Origin: Arthrobacter sp. PGP41
GTDB lineage: Bacteria; Actinomycetota; Actinomycetes; Actinomycetales; Micrococcaceae
NCBI RefSeq assembly: GCF_002953935.1
Contig: NZ_CP026514.1
Location: 3,720,001-3,784,000 of the forward strand
Direction of reading: 5' to 3'
DNA: 64,000 bases
Shown: one piece after another, positions 10,975 to 19,663 of the stretch
Layout: the number at the start of each line of letters is the position of its first letter
Position numbering within the stretch: position 1 is the first letter of the stretch
The notes under the pieces: model-generated
Told to the model about the DNA's origin: nothing
The model's input: only the letters and a program-made list of their open reading frames with translations
Database searches by the model: none
Position numbers and translations under genes: made by a program

Positions 10975-11961
10975 TCAGTTATTCAGCTCCACGCGGGTGC
11001 CGACCCCCTGGTTGAGTGCAGCGTCATACAGGAGCCTCCCGATGGCAAGGTCCTGCAGGCCGATACCCACCGAATTGAACAAGGTTATGTCCTCATCCCC
11101 CAGACGGCCTGCTTTTGTCCCGGCCGCCACGTCACCAAGTTCGGCTTCCACATCGTCAAAGCCCATGACGCCTTCAGCCACAGGGACGATCAATCCCCCC
11201 GACTTCGCTTGGGCCGTTGCCAGGCTGTCCACGAAGACCCGCGCCCGCGCCATACCCGCTGAGTCAATCTCCCGGTGATCAGGCCGCGGACGGGATCCGA
11301 CGGCGTTGACGTGCAGTCCGGGCTGGAACCAGTCCCCCTTGACCAGCGGCTCAACTGCTGGCGTGAGGGTGCACAGCACGTCCGAGTCCTCAACAACTTC
11401 CTGCACACTGGCGGCGCGCGTGACGTGCAGCCCGTATGAGGAAATCCGGTCACAGAACGCAGCGACCGTCTCAGTGGAACGGGACCACACCACGACATTT
11501 TTTATCGGCAGGACGGCCAGCATGGCTTCCACATGTGCCACCGCCAGGGCCCCCGCCCCCACCAACCCCAAGGTGGCACTCCCGGGCCTGGCAAGCAGCT
11601 TGGTCGCCACCGCGCTGGCAGCGGCCGTACGGACCCGGGTGGGGACTTTACCGTCCAGGATGGCCAGTGTTTCACCGGTCAGCTGGCTTACGAGCATGAT
11701 GGTGGACCGCTGCGAGGGCAGGCCGGCCCCGCCGTTGGACGGGATGTCCGCCAGTAGTTTCACGGATGCCAGCTCCTCCGGCCCGGACAGCGCCGCCATC
11801 GGCAGGAACCGGGCATCCGAAGACGGCAGGAGGAGCGAATCCGGTGCGGGCTGGACAGCGGTACCTCGGCTCAGGCCGGCAAAGACGCGTTCGACGGCGG
11901 CAATGGTTCCGGGCATATCGGCGAGGGTTTCGAGCTCGGAGGCTTTTAGGATCAGGGTCAT
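10975..11961 (-). CDS. Ornithine cyclodeaminase / mu-crystallin family protein
   Basis: A 328-residue NAD(P)-binding protein of the OCD/mu-crystallin family, which includes ornithine cyclodeaminase, alanine dehydrogenase, and ketimine or pyrroline-carboxylate reductases. The Rossmann motif is LGLVGAGALAVAHVEAML (about residues 130-147). The conserved upstream region has LLPSSDARFLPMAA, KVPTRVRTAAASAVAT and a C-terminal FVDSLATAQAKSGGLIVP. The exact reaction is not predictable. Set among amidohydrolases and an FCD-GntR regulator, it may reduce a cyclic imine or deaminate an amino acid released by them. Spacing is 76 bp from the upstream gene and 42 bp to the regulator. Confidence 0.82.
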   Translation of the reverse strand: MTLILKASELETLADMPGTIAAVERVFAGLSRGTAVQPAPDSLLLPSSDARFLPMAALSGPEELASVKLLADIPSNGGAGLPSQRSTIMLVSQLTGETLAILDGKVPTRVRTAAASAVATKLLARPGSATLGLVGAGALAVAHVEAMLAVLPIKNVVVWSRSTETVAAFCDRISSYGLHVTRAASVQEVVEDSDVLCTLTPAVEPLVKGDWFQPGLHVNAVGSRPRPDHREIDSAGMARARVFVDSLATAQAKSGGLIVPVAEGVMGFDDVEAELGDVAAGTKAGRLGDEDITLFNSVGIGLQDLAIGRLLYDAALNQGVGTRVELNN

Positions 11962-12037
11962 GGGGGTCGCTTTCAGAGTGGAAGGGCGCGTTAGCTCGAG
12001 CGGTCAGGGTTGGTTGGGAAACCCCGGCGTGAGAGGC

Positions 12038-13375
12038 TCAGAGGCTGTTCCTGACAAGGACTCCCTGCGCCACCACGGCCCGTATTCCTTCCAAGGCAGA
12101 GCCGCTGGACAGGGGATCAGAGTCCACAATGACGGCGTCAGCGAAGGAACCGCGCACCAGCCGACCGGCGTTTTGACCCCAGCCCAGCAGCGCGGCGGCA
12201 TTGACCGTGGCGGCCCTCAGGGCTTCCAAGGGTGAAAGCCCGGCCTCACTCAGCAGGCGGACTTCCGTGCCGATCGGAGTCACGTCGGATCCGAAGGAGT
12301 CCGTGCCCGCAACGACGGTCACACCGGCATCATGGGCGGCTTTCACGGCTGCTTTGATGATGGGTGTGTACTCCTTGCCCCGGGCAGCAAGGATTGGGTT
12401 GGACGAACCCGCCATGCTGGTGATGGCATCCATGGTCGGAGTGAAATACGTACCTTGGCTGGCCATCCGGGAGATGGTCTCTTCGGTGACGAAGACTCCG
12501 TGCTCGATGCTGCGCACCCCTGCCCGGACCGCGCCGTCTATCCCTTCGGCACTGTAGGCATGGCACAGCACACCCGCTTTGCCTGCCGCCTTGACCACGG
12601 CGGAGAGCTGATCGTAGTTGTAGACCAGCTCGCGGGGATCCTGCTCCGGCAGGCCTGCCCGGGGGTTGGCCCTTGTCTTAATCACCTGCGCGCCGCGGTT
12701 CAGGTTCACGCGCGTGAGGTAGGCGAGATCGCCCGTTTCCCTGACTCCGCCGGCCAGGGAGGCAAGGGGTGCAAGGTCAGGGTCGGCGAGGAGCGAGTCC
12801 CCCAGCTCGGGTGAGACGAACAGCCCGGCAGGGCTCATCCGGGGCGAGGCTCCGGCGGCCCAGGCAGGCAGGGCGGCCAAGGCGACGTCCTGGTAAAAGC
12901 TGCTCGAGCCGCTCCTGACGCTGGTTGCTCCGCCCTGCAGAATGGCGCGCGCATCCGACAGCGCGTTCGCATGGACATGCACGTCGATGAGTCCTGGAAG
13001 GACCCAGCGGCCGGAGGCGTCCACCACGTGTGCCCGCCCGGCAAGCGCGGCCACTGCACGTCGCGTTTCCTCCCGGGTACCGACCGCACTGACCTTTCCT
13101 CCTTCCAGCACCAGGACGCCGTCATAGACAGCGTCGCCGGTCTGGGGATCCACGATGGTGCCGCCTTCGATGATCATCGGCGGCGGCGAAGCGGGACACC
13201 CACGGCGGCCGGGGCCTGCCGTGTTGCCCTCCGCTTTCGCGGCCGGGGCATTTCCCAGCTGGGCGGCAAGGCTGGCCACCGAGATCCCGGCGAGGGCGGC
13301 TGCTCCGGCGAGGATCCCGCGGCGCGGAACGGCCGGCGAAGGGAGGGCGGCGGGGGTGTGGTCGTGCAGGCACAT
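12038..13375 (-). CDS. Exported amidohydrolase (Tat signal), imidazolonepropionase/prolidase-like
   Basis: 445 residues. The N-terminus carries a twin-arginine signal (VPRRGILAG followed by an Ala-rich hydrophobic stretch), so it is exported folded. The metal-dependent hydrolase barrel follows. Visible metal ligands are HVH in PGLIDVHVHANALSD, HAYSAEG, SIEHGVFV and the aspartate of VVAGTDSFG. The start at 13375 is preceded by GGAG at seven bases; the longer frame to 13438 lacks a site. It may cleave a cyclic amide or C-terminal residue outside the membrane, before uptake. The palindrome TGGTATACCA lies 135 bases upstream. Confidence 0.85.
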   Translation of the reverse strand: MCLHDHTPAALPSPAVPRRGILAGAAALAGISVASLAAQLGNAPAAKAEGNTAGPGRRGCPASPPPMIIEGGTIVDPQTGDAVYDGVLVLEGGKVSAVGTREETRRAVAALAGRAHVVDASGRWVLPGLIDVHVHANALSDARAILQGGATSVRSGSSSFYQDVALAALPAWAAGASPRMSPAGLFVSPELGDSLLADPDLAPLASLAGGVRETGDLAYLTRVNLNRGAQVIKTRANPRAGLPEQDPRELVYNYDQLSAVVKAAGKAGVLCHAYSAEGIDGAVRAGVRSIEHGVFVTEETISRMASQGTYFTPTMDAITSMAGSSNPILAARGKEYTPIIKAAVKAAHDAGVTVVAGTDSFGSDVTPIGTEVRLLSEAGLSPLEALRAATVNAAALLGWGQNAGRLVRGSFADAVIVDSDPLSSGSALEGIRAVVAQGVLVRNSL

Positions 13376-13509
13376 GGTTTCTCCAAAGGGATGAGCCCTG
13401 CGGCGGAAGCGCGGGGTCCGTGGATGGGTCAATGTCAAGCGATTGGCGGGGGCGGTCGAACTTCGCCCCTACGTACTGGTGGCCCCGACTTCGTTCACAA
13501 TAGCCCCAC

Positions 13510-13519
13510 TGGTATACCA
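13510..13519. promoter_or_regulatory. TGGTATACCA palindrome upstream of the Tat amidohydrolase gene
   Basis: A perfect 10-bp palindrome in the 184-bp gap between two same-strand amidohydrolase genes. The identical sequence recurs at 15139-15148. The form (symmetric, GTATAC centre) matches the kind of operator bound by FCD-type GntR proteins, one of which is encoded at the end of this operon. Confidence 0.7.
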
Positions 13520-13559
13520 AGGACTAGGGTGGGCGGGAATGCGAATTGCCGGAGCCAGG

Positions 13560-15047
13560 TTAGGAAACGCCTGCCGGAGCGACGATGTCCGCTGGCGGAT
13601 ACGTGGGCGGAAACAGCTCATCAGGGTCCCGGCGCCGGCTGTCCCGCTCGGAATAGGCTGCCCGCATCCGGTCGAACAGTTGCTGCCCCTCGGCCCGCAG
13701 GGACTCGAGGTCCAGGCCGGGCAGGGCGCCGTCGACGACGACGGCACGCCCGGCCACGAAGGTATCGGTCACCTGGCGGGCCGTGCCGTTCAGCACGAGT
13801 GTGCGCAGCGGGTCCTCGACGACACCATCTGCGAAGCTGGCCAGCGAGACCACCGTAATGTCCGCCTGCATACCGGGCGCAAGCCTTCCCAGGTCCGGCC
13901 GCCCAAGGGCCGCGGCCCCGCCGAGGGTGGCGGCGTCGAAATAGTCAGCCAGGGCGCCTGCGTCGGGCCTTTCCTCGACCAGCCGGGTCAGGTGCATCCC
14001 CACGTCGATGCCCCGAATCAGGTCCGGAGGGAAGGAATCGGTGCCTAGGCAGAGATTGACGCCGGCCTCGCGGAAACGGTCGAATGACACAAGCTGCTTC
14101 TGGTAGCGGAAGGACGTCAAGGGGCAGTGGACAATGCTGACGCCGTGCCTGGCCAGCAGGTCCAACGGGCCTCCGGCGGCCGCCGCAGCAGGATTCCTGG
14201 CGTCAATCACCACGCCGTGAGGAATGAGGAGGCGGGTGCCGAAAAGGCCCGTGGATTCCAGAAGTTCCAGCACGCTGCGCCCGGCAGAGCGCAGCAACAG
14301 CCCGTCTTCCAGGGGAGATTGCAGACAGTGCAGCCGCACGAGGGCGTCCCGCTCACGGGCAATCCGGGCAGTCTCCCGCATGAGGTTTTCGGACAAGGTC
14401 TCAATCCGGCACGGGAGCAGGACGCCGGTGATAAGCGGGTCCGCGAGGTCAGCTGCGAAGTCCAGGAAATCCCGTGCGTCCTGCAGCCCGGCAACCCCGC
14501 GGGCCTCATCGAAGTGGACTTCGCGGTCCCCCGCCGCAGTGGTGACGTGGACCCCCGACCGGTAGGCCGGCCCGAGGTAGCCCCGGAGTCCGATCCGACG
14601 GCTGGTCCGCGCCATGTCCACCAGTTCATCGAGCCCTTCGGCCCAGGAACTGTGGATCTCCGAGGCAATCGGCATGTAGGTGGTAATGCCGTGCAGTGCC
14701 AGCTGCGCCAGCGCGAACTCCCGCACCTTGGCGCGTTCAGCCGGACTGAACACATCCCGGCGGTTGTTGGCAAAGTAGTTCTCGGACCACAAGTGGCCGG
14801 CGGCAACTTCAGGCGAAGGCCACGAGTCGAGGATGAGGTGGTCGATGTCGGCGAGGGCATCCAGGTCAATCAGTCCGGGGATGACCAGGCTCTTGCCGTA
14901 GTCGCGTTCCTCATCCACGGGACCGTCATAGCCGCGGCCGACAAAGAGGATGACAGCACCTTCGAACACGACTTCGCCGTGCTCAATGAGGGTGTGCTGT
15001 TTTCCATCAAAACCCAGAACGTACCGGGCGGAGATTTTCGTGTACAT
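13560..15047 (-). CDS. TRZ/ATZ-type amidohydrolase family protein with altered metal motif
   Basis: 495 residues from the ATG at 15047 (AGGAGG five bases upstream). The composite N-terminal/C-terminal beta sandwich and barrel match chlorohydrolase-like (TRZ/ATZ) enzymes. LVRLHCLQSP, LLIPHGVVID, SIVHCPLTSF and LCLGTDSFPP carry later histidine and aspartate positions. The first metal motif, normally GxxxxHxH, reads PGLIDLDALADIDH, so the HxH pair appears to be DLD. This may define a subfamily with a different metal set. It is transcribed away from the DUF3100 gene across a control region with TGGTATACCA. The substrate is unknown. Confidence 0.8.
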   Translation of the reverse strand: MYTKISARYVLGFDGKQHTLIEHGEVVFEGAVILFVGRGYDGPVDEERDYGKSLVIPGLIDLDALADIDHLILDSWPSPEVAAGHLWSENYFANNRRDVFSPAERAKVREFALAQLALHGITTYMPIASEIHSSWAEGLDELVDMARTSRRIGLRGYLGPAYRSGVHVTTAAGDREVHFDEARGVAGLQDARDFLDFAADLADPLITGVLLPCRIETLSENLMRETARIARERDALVRLHCLQSPLEDGLLLRSAGRSVLELLESTGLFGTRLLIPHGVVIDARNPAAAAAGGPLDLLARHGVSIVHCPLTSFRYQKQLVSFDRFREAGVNLCLGTDSFPPDLIRGIDVGMHLTRLVEERPDAGALADYFDAATLGGAAALGRPDLGRLAPGMQADITVVSLASFADGVVEDPLRTLVLNGTARQVTDTFVAGRAVVVDGALPGLDLESLRAEGQQLFDRMRAAYSERDSRRRDPDELFPPTYPPADIVAPAGVS

Positions 15048-15123
15048 CGTGCCTCCTTGCACCTGGGCGCCGGGCGTGGGTTCCGGGCGCCTACAAAAAT
15101 GTGACTTGCCTCTCACTGGGTAC

Positions 15124-15148
15124 GAGTATACAGTCTTTTGGTATACCA
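15124..15148. promoter_or_regulatory. TGGTATACCA operator plus degenerate second site in the divergent control region
   Basis: The perfect palindrome TGGTATACCA is at 15139-15148. A second GTATAC centre (GAGTATACAG, 15124-15133) lies 15 bases away, centre to centre. They sit between the divergent amidohydrolase (15047) and DUF3100 (15219) genes. They pair with the copy at 13510-13519 as probable sites of the GntR regulator at 10264-10932. Confidence 0.7.
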
Positions 15149-15218
15149 GAGCGACATTCCCGAACCCTGGGCTGTATATCGCTCGCTCCTCCCCGTTCCC
15201 CCTCGAAAGGCCTGCGTC

Positions 15219-16667
15219 ATGCGCAATGAAGCGAAGACCACAGGCGGCACCGCATCCGTCCTAGTGGACGCGGTACCGTCGCATACTTTCCGTGCCCGCC
15301 CCGCCCTGTGGTTCGCAATGATCGCGCTCTCCACCGCCGTTTGTGCCGCGGCCATCATGATCGGAACCCACAAATTCCACCTCGGCCCCGCCGCGATCGT
15401 CCTGATGCCAATCCTGTGGACCGTGCTCATCGGCGGCTTCCTGGGAGTCCAGAGATGGAAACCAATCGGCGGGCGTGCCCGTGCGGTGTCCACCCACCTC
15501 ATGGATGTCTCCATCGTGTTCTTCCTCGCGGGCCTCGGCACGCAGATCGGGCCGTCCTTGACGAAGTTCACGAACATCGGTCCCGCGATCCTGCTGCAGG
15601 AGGTGGGCCACGTGGTGGGCACAGTGATCCTGGCACTGCCGGTCGCGGTTGCGCTTGGCCTGGGCCGCACAGCCATCGGTGCCACGTGGTCGATTGACCG
15701 CGAGTCCTACCTTGCTTTCGCGATCCAGCGCTTTGGCGTCCGTTCCCCCGAGTACCGCGGCGTATTCGCGGTGTGGGTTTTGGGCAGTGTATTCGGTGCC
15801 GTGTTCATCTCGCTGTTGGCGGGCCTTCTGGGTGGACTGGACTTCTTTGACCCGCGGGCCCTCGCGCTGGGTCTTGGACTCGGGTCCGCCTCCATGATGC
15901 TCGGCGGCGTGGGTGCCCTGTCCATCCTGTATCCGGAGATGGCGGGCGAGATCATGGCCCTTGCTGCCCTGTCCAATCTGGTGACCAACATCGTCGGCTT
16001 CTACGCCGGCGTTTTCATCGCGCTGCCTATGTGCCAGAAGCTTTACACGATGTGGTCCCGCATTTTCGGGCGGGACGATCTGGGCCGCCGTGTCCGCGGC
16101 GGCGCTCTCCTTGGCTCCGCAGCCGGGAGCAAACCCGCCCACGCGCGCTCCGGCGCGGCCGCTGTGGAAGCGGACGAGCCGGCCGTCACTGACACCGTGG
16201 ACGTCAACGGCATCGAAGCGGACCCCTCTGTTCTCCGTTCCCCCAAGACGTGGCTCACCGCCTTCGCCGCGACGGGAGTGGCAGGCATCCTGCTGAACAC
16301 GCTGGGCACGGGTTCAATGCGACCGCAGGATGTGGTCGGCGTGACCATCCTGCTGGTCCTTACTGCCATCGCCCTGGTCCTCGCCAAACTCGTTCCGGCA
16401 GTTCCGTCCAGCATCTGGGTCCTTGCCCTTGCAACGATTGCGTCCGCGACGTTCCTGCCCATCGGCCCCTTCATCGCCTCCACCACGCAGAACATCAACG
16501 TCCTCTTCGCAGGCCTGCCAATGATCGCCCTGATCGGCATGTCACTGGGCCGTGATGTGAAGGCACTCCGCTCACTGAGCTGGAAGATCATCATCGTCGC
16601 CCTGATGACCTTCACCGCGAGCTTCGTTGCCGCCGCAGTGATCGCGCAGGTCGCCTTCCATTTCTAG
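15219..16667 (+). CDS. DUF3100 multi-pass membrane protein, putative transporter
   Basis: 482 residues with about ten to twelve hydrophobic helices. One run covers the first half (LWFAMIALSTAVCAAAIMI, LGPAAIVLMPILWTVLIGG, VSIVFFLAGLGTQIG). A hydrophilic cytoplasmic loop follows around residues 285-345, then four more helices. The glycine-rich LGLGLGSASMMLGGVGAL recalls carriers of the 2-hydroxycarboxylate type. It matches my knowledge of DUF3100 proteins, which have no assigned function. The start at 15219 has AAAGG upstream. It is first in an operon with a cytosine-deaminase-like enzyme and divergent from two other amidohydrolases, so it probably imports their substrate. Confidence 0.75.
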   Translation: MRNEAKTTGGTASVLVDAVPSHTFRARPALWFAMIALSTAVCAAAIMIGTHKFHLGPAAIVLMPILWTVLIGGFLGVQRWKPIGGRARAVSTHLMDVSIVFFLAGLGTQIGPSLTKFTNIGPAILLQEVGHVVGTVILALPVAVALGLGRTAIGATWSIDRESYLAFAIQRFGVRSPEYRGVFAVWVLGSVFGAVFISLLAGLLGGLDFFDPRALALGLGLGSASMMLGGVGALSILYPEMAGEIMALAALSNLVTNIVGFYAGVFIALPMCQKLYTMWSRIFGRDDLGRRVRGGALLGSAAGSKPAHARSGAAAVEADEPAVTDTVDVNGIEADPSVLRSPKTWLTAFAATGVAGILLNTLGTGSMRPQDVVGVTILLVLTAIALVLAKLVPAVPSSIWVLALATIASATFLPIGPFIASTTQNINVLFAGLPMIALIGMSLGRDVKALRSLSWKIIIVALMTFTASFVAAAVIAQVAFHF

Positions 16668-16769
16668 TCCATACTGCGGGGAAGGCGGCGGGCTTCCGGG
16701 CCCGGTGCCTTCCCCCCGCCGTTAACACCACAGACCCTTAACAGGGACAGCACTGCAAAGGATCCAACC

Positions 16770-18002
16770 ATGCTCATCACCAATGTCCGCCCGTGGGGCG
16801 GGGACGCCGTAGACCTGGAAATTAGCGCGGGGCGGATCGCGGCCATCCGTGCGGTGGGGACCGGCGCCGTAACTGGTGACGCTTCCGGCCGGAAGCTGGA
16901 CGGGCGCGGCCGGATTGCCCTCCCTGCATTCACGGATGTGCACGTCCACCTTGACTCGACCCGGATCGGGCTGCCGTTCCGGGAGCACACCGGTTCGCCG
17001 GGGGTGTGGAACATGATGTGCAATGACCGGAAGAACTGGCGCGACACCCCCATCCCCTACCCCGATGTGGTGGCGGGGACGCTGGAACGGATGATTGCAC
17101 GCGGCACCACGCGCGTCCGCTCCTATGCCCAGATCGATGTGGACTGCAAGCTTGAGCGCTTCGAGGCAGTCATGGCCGCGAAGGAGCGCTTTGCCCATGC
17201 TGCAGACGTGGAGATCATGGCGTTTCCCCAGGCCGGCCTCCTGCAGGAGGAAGGCACTGTCCCGCTGCTCGAGGAGGCACTGCGTGCGGGGGCCACGACC
17301 ATCGGAGGCATCGACCCCTGCCAACTGGACCGCGATCCCGCCCGCCATCTGGACATCGTGTTCGGCCTGGCGGAGAAGTACGGGGCCGACGTCGATATTC
17401 ACCTTCACGAACCCGGGCACCTTGGCGTCTTCAGCGCCGAACTTGTCTTCGAACGCACCCGGGCGCTGGGCATGCAGGGACGCGTGTCGCTTTCCCACGC
17501 TTACGATCTGGCTAACGTCCACCCGGATGTGACTGCCCGCCTCATGGAGCAGATGGCCGAACTGGACGTAGCCTGGGCAACGGTGGCACCGGCAAGCGGC
17601 GGGACCCAGTTCGACTTGGTCCAGATGACCGCGGCCGGGATCCGCGTGGGTCTTGGCGAGGATGGCCAACGGGACTACTGGAGCCCATACGGCAATTGCG
17701 ACATGCTGGACCGCACCTGGCAATTGGCCTTCACCCACCGGCTGCGCAAGGACCGCCTGATTGAGCACTGCGCGGCGATCGCCACCATTGGCGGCGCCGC
17801 CATAATGGACCGGACGGTTCAACGCCTCACCAGCCCGGATGACCGGCCGGGCCTCGCTGTTGGAGATATGGCAGACATCGTTATTGTGGACGGCGAAACC
17901 GTCACCAGCACCGTCATGGACCGCGGCACGGACCGTACCGTCATCCACGCCGGCAGGCTCGTCGCCGACGGTTTGGTTGTCCTTGCGGAACCGGCCGCCT
18001 AA
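16770..18002 (+). CDS. Cytosine deaminase-like amidohydrolase
   Basis: A 410-residue barrel hydrolase closest in motif pattern to CodA-type deaminases. Metal ligands HVH in FTDVHVHLDSTRIG (about residues 54-67), HLHEPGH for the third histidine plus general acid, SHAYDL, and GLGEDGQRDYWSPYGN. The last segment corresponds to the CodA 'HDDVxDPWYPLG' region, with an aspartate kept. The substrate is probably a cyclic amidine or amide; cytosine is only one option. It lies 102 bp after the DUF3100 gene and is probably co-transcribed with it. Confidence 0.82.
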   Translation: MLITNVRPWGGDAVDLEISAGRIAAIRAVGTGAVTGDASGRKLDGRGRIALPAFTDVHVHLDSTRIGLPFREHTGSPGVWNMMCNDRKNWRDTPIPYPDVVAGTLERMIARGTTRVRSYAQIDVDCKLERFEAVMAAKERFAHAADVEIMAFPQAGLLQEEGTVPLLEEALRAGATTIGGIDPCQLDRDPARHLDIVFGLAEKYGADVDIHLHEPGHLGVFSAELVFERTRALGMQGRVSLSHAYDLANVHPDVTARLMEQMAELDVAWATVAPASGGTQFDLVQMTAAGIRVGLGEDGQRDYWSPYGNCDMLDRTWQLAFTHRLRKDRLIEHCAAIATIGGAAIMDRTVQRLTSPDDRPGLAVGDMADIVIVDGETVTSTVMDRGTDRTVIHAGRLVADGLVVLAEPAA

Positions 18003-18045
18003 CCCACGCGCTGTTGTCCCTGGTAGTTTCCGGACGGAGAATGCA

Positions 18046-18084
18046 AAGCGAACGACGGCGGGAACCTCCCGCCGTCGTCCGCTT
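18046..18084. repeat. Dispersed palindrome, copy 2 (between convergent genes)
   Basis: Arms 18046-18063 and 18067-18084 pair over 18 positions with one mismatch around the core ACGACGGCGGGA / TCCCGCCGTCGT. It lies between the convergent cytosine-deaminase-like and MFS genes, where it could act as a bidirectional terminator. Confidence 0.85.
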
Positions 18085-18103
18085 ATGTTTTGCGGTCCTC
18101 CCG

Positions 18104-19441
18104 CTAGACCTTTGCGGGTTCAGCCACCTTCAGGGGCTCGATCTTGCCCATCACGAACAGGTAGTTGGCGGCGCCGATCAGCGATACGGCACCGATGACG
18201 GCAAGCGGCGCCACGAAGGAGCCGGTCTGGTCCACAAGGACGCCGATCAGGATCGGGGTGAAGATGCCGGCCAGGTTGGAGGCGAAGTTCTGGAGGCCGC
18301 CGATGGAGCCCACGTGGCGTGAGCTGGGGGCGACGTCTGCCGGAAGCGACCAGATGCCGGTTGCTGCGACCGTCAGGCTGGAGTACGCCACCGACAGCAG
18401 GGCCAGCGCCATCCAGGCCTCCGGTACCAGCGCAGCGAACATGATGACCGAGCCGCCGGTCAGGCCGCCAGCGATGGCGGTCTTGCGGACCCGGGTCACC
18501 GAGACACCGCGCTGGACGGCGCGGTCTGCAACGTAACCCGCCAGCCAGCCGAACAGCACGGCGCAGATTCCGGGGATGGCGCCGAAGAAGCCCAGCTTGA
18601 GCAGGTCGAAGCCGCGCTCCTTCACCAGGTAGCTCGGGAAGAACGTGATGAAGAAGTAGATGGCGCTGTTGAGGCAGAAGAAGCCGAACATCATGCTCAG
18701 GACGGTCCGGTACTTGAACAGCGAGCGCCACGGAAGCTTCGCGGCACCCTCGTCATCGCTTGCGGCGCTGCGTGCACCGCCTTCCTGGATGTAGGCAACC
18801 TCGGCGGCGTCCGCCGTCGGGTGCTCTTCGGGGCTGCGGTACACCTTCCACCAGACGGCGGCCCAGATGATGCCGGCAAAGCCGATGATGATGAACACGG
18901 CGTGCCATGACGTGAAGGCGACAATCAGGGTCACGATCGGCAGGGCGATCACCGCGCCCACACGGGATCCGGAATCCCAGATGCTCGTGGCAAACGCACG
19001 CTCCCGGACCGGAAACCAGGTGGCCACCACCTTGGCCGCCGTGCTGGGGGCGGGGCTTTCGCCCACGCCCAGCAGGAACCGGGCGGCGAAAAGGGACCAG
19101 AAGTTCGTAGCCGCGGCGGTGACCATGGTGAAGATGGACCACCATACGGCCGCAAGGGAGAACGACCTGCGCGGGCCCACCTTGTCGACGTACCAGCCGG
19201 CAGCCAGCTGGCAGAAGTCGTAGGCCCAGAAGAAGGCCGCGAAGATCAGGCCCTGCTGGGTTGCCGAGAGCTCGAAATCCTCGCCCATGAACGGCAGCGC
19301 GACACTAAGGCTGGAGCGATCAAGGTAATTGATGCTCAGGCCAATGAAGGCGAGCCAGATGATCATCCAGCGTTTTCGGGTCATGGTGCGGGGAGCCTTG
19401 GGGGAAGTTTTGGGGGCAAGCCTACTGCCTAGAGCAGTCAT
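18104..19441 (-). CDS. MFS transporter, anion:cation symporter (sugar acid) type
   Basis: A 12-helix permease of 445 residues from the ATG at 19441 (AAAGGAGA seven bases upstream). The first helix segment IIWLAFIGLSINYLDRSSLSV and the loop GWYVDKVGPRRSF match the ACS family, which carries glucarate, galactonate, tartrate and similar acids. FLLGVGESPAPSTAAKVVATW is the typical helix 4 region. It diverges from a GntR gene that leads a sugar-acid catabolic operon, so it probably imports the aldonate used by that operon. Paired ATCATATAGGAA boxes lie between them. Confidence 0.88.
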   Translation of the reverse strand: MTALGSRLAPKTSPKAPRTMTRKRWMIIWLAFIGLSINYLDRSSLSVALPFMGEDFELSATQQGLIFAAFFWAYDFCQLAAGWYVDKVGPRRSFSLAAVWWSIFTMVTAAATNFWSLFAARFLLGVGESPAPSTAAKVVATWFPVRERAFATSIWDSGSRVGAVIALPIVTLIVAFTSWHAVFIIIGFAGIIWAAVWWKVYRSPEEHPTADAAEVAYIQEGGARSAASDDEGAAKLPWRSLFKYRTVLSMMFGFFCLNSAIYFFITFFPSYLVKERGFDLLKLGFFGAIPGICAVLFGWLAGYVADRAVQRGVSVTRVRKTAIAGGLTGGSVIMFAALVPEAWMALALLSVAYSSLTVAATGIWSLPADVAPSSRHVGSIGGLQNFASNLAGIFTPILIGVLVDQTGSFVAPLAVIGAVSLIGAANYLFVMGKIEPLKVAEPAKV

Positions 19442-19518
19442 GCGGTCTCCTTTGACGTAAACATGGGCTTCGGGCGACACGGCGCAAAGAGGGCCGGGCG
19501 CGGTTATTGGGGGGAACG

Positions 19519-19551
19519 ATCATATAGGAATGTGGTTAATCATATATAGAA
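19519..19551. promoter_or_regulatory. Two direct ATCATATAGGAA-type operator boxes
   Basis: ATCATATAGGAA (19519-19530) and ATCATATATAGAA (19539-19551) are spaced 20 bases start to start, about two helical turns. They lie between the divergent MFS and GntR genes. The same box recurs as an inverted pair at 20482-20513 before the dehydratase gene, which supports a shared regulator, most simply the FCD-GntR at 19664. Confidence 0.7.
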
Positions 19552-19663
19552 AGTGATCCAGGACAAGTCCCTGTCCAAAAAACTTGCCCGAGCTCCCGGA
19601 ACCGGCCGGTGGCTTATGATTCCCACAGCGACTCCGGCAACACACTGCAAAGAGGTAAAACGC

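Noticed and set aside
12038..13438. Longer start for the Tat amidohydrolase at 13438
   Set aside because: It would place an arginine-rich stretch before the twin-arginine signal and has no ribosome-binding site; the ATG at 13375 has a well-spaced GGAG.
16678..16717. GGGGAAGGC ... GCCTTCCCC hairpin between the DUF3100 and cytosine-deaminase-like genes as a terminator
   Set aside because: The loop is long, no T-tract follows, and the gene arrangement suggests a single operon.
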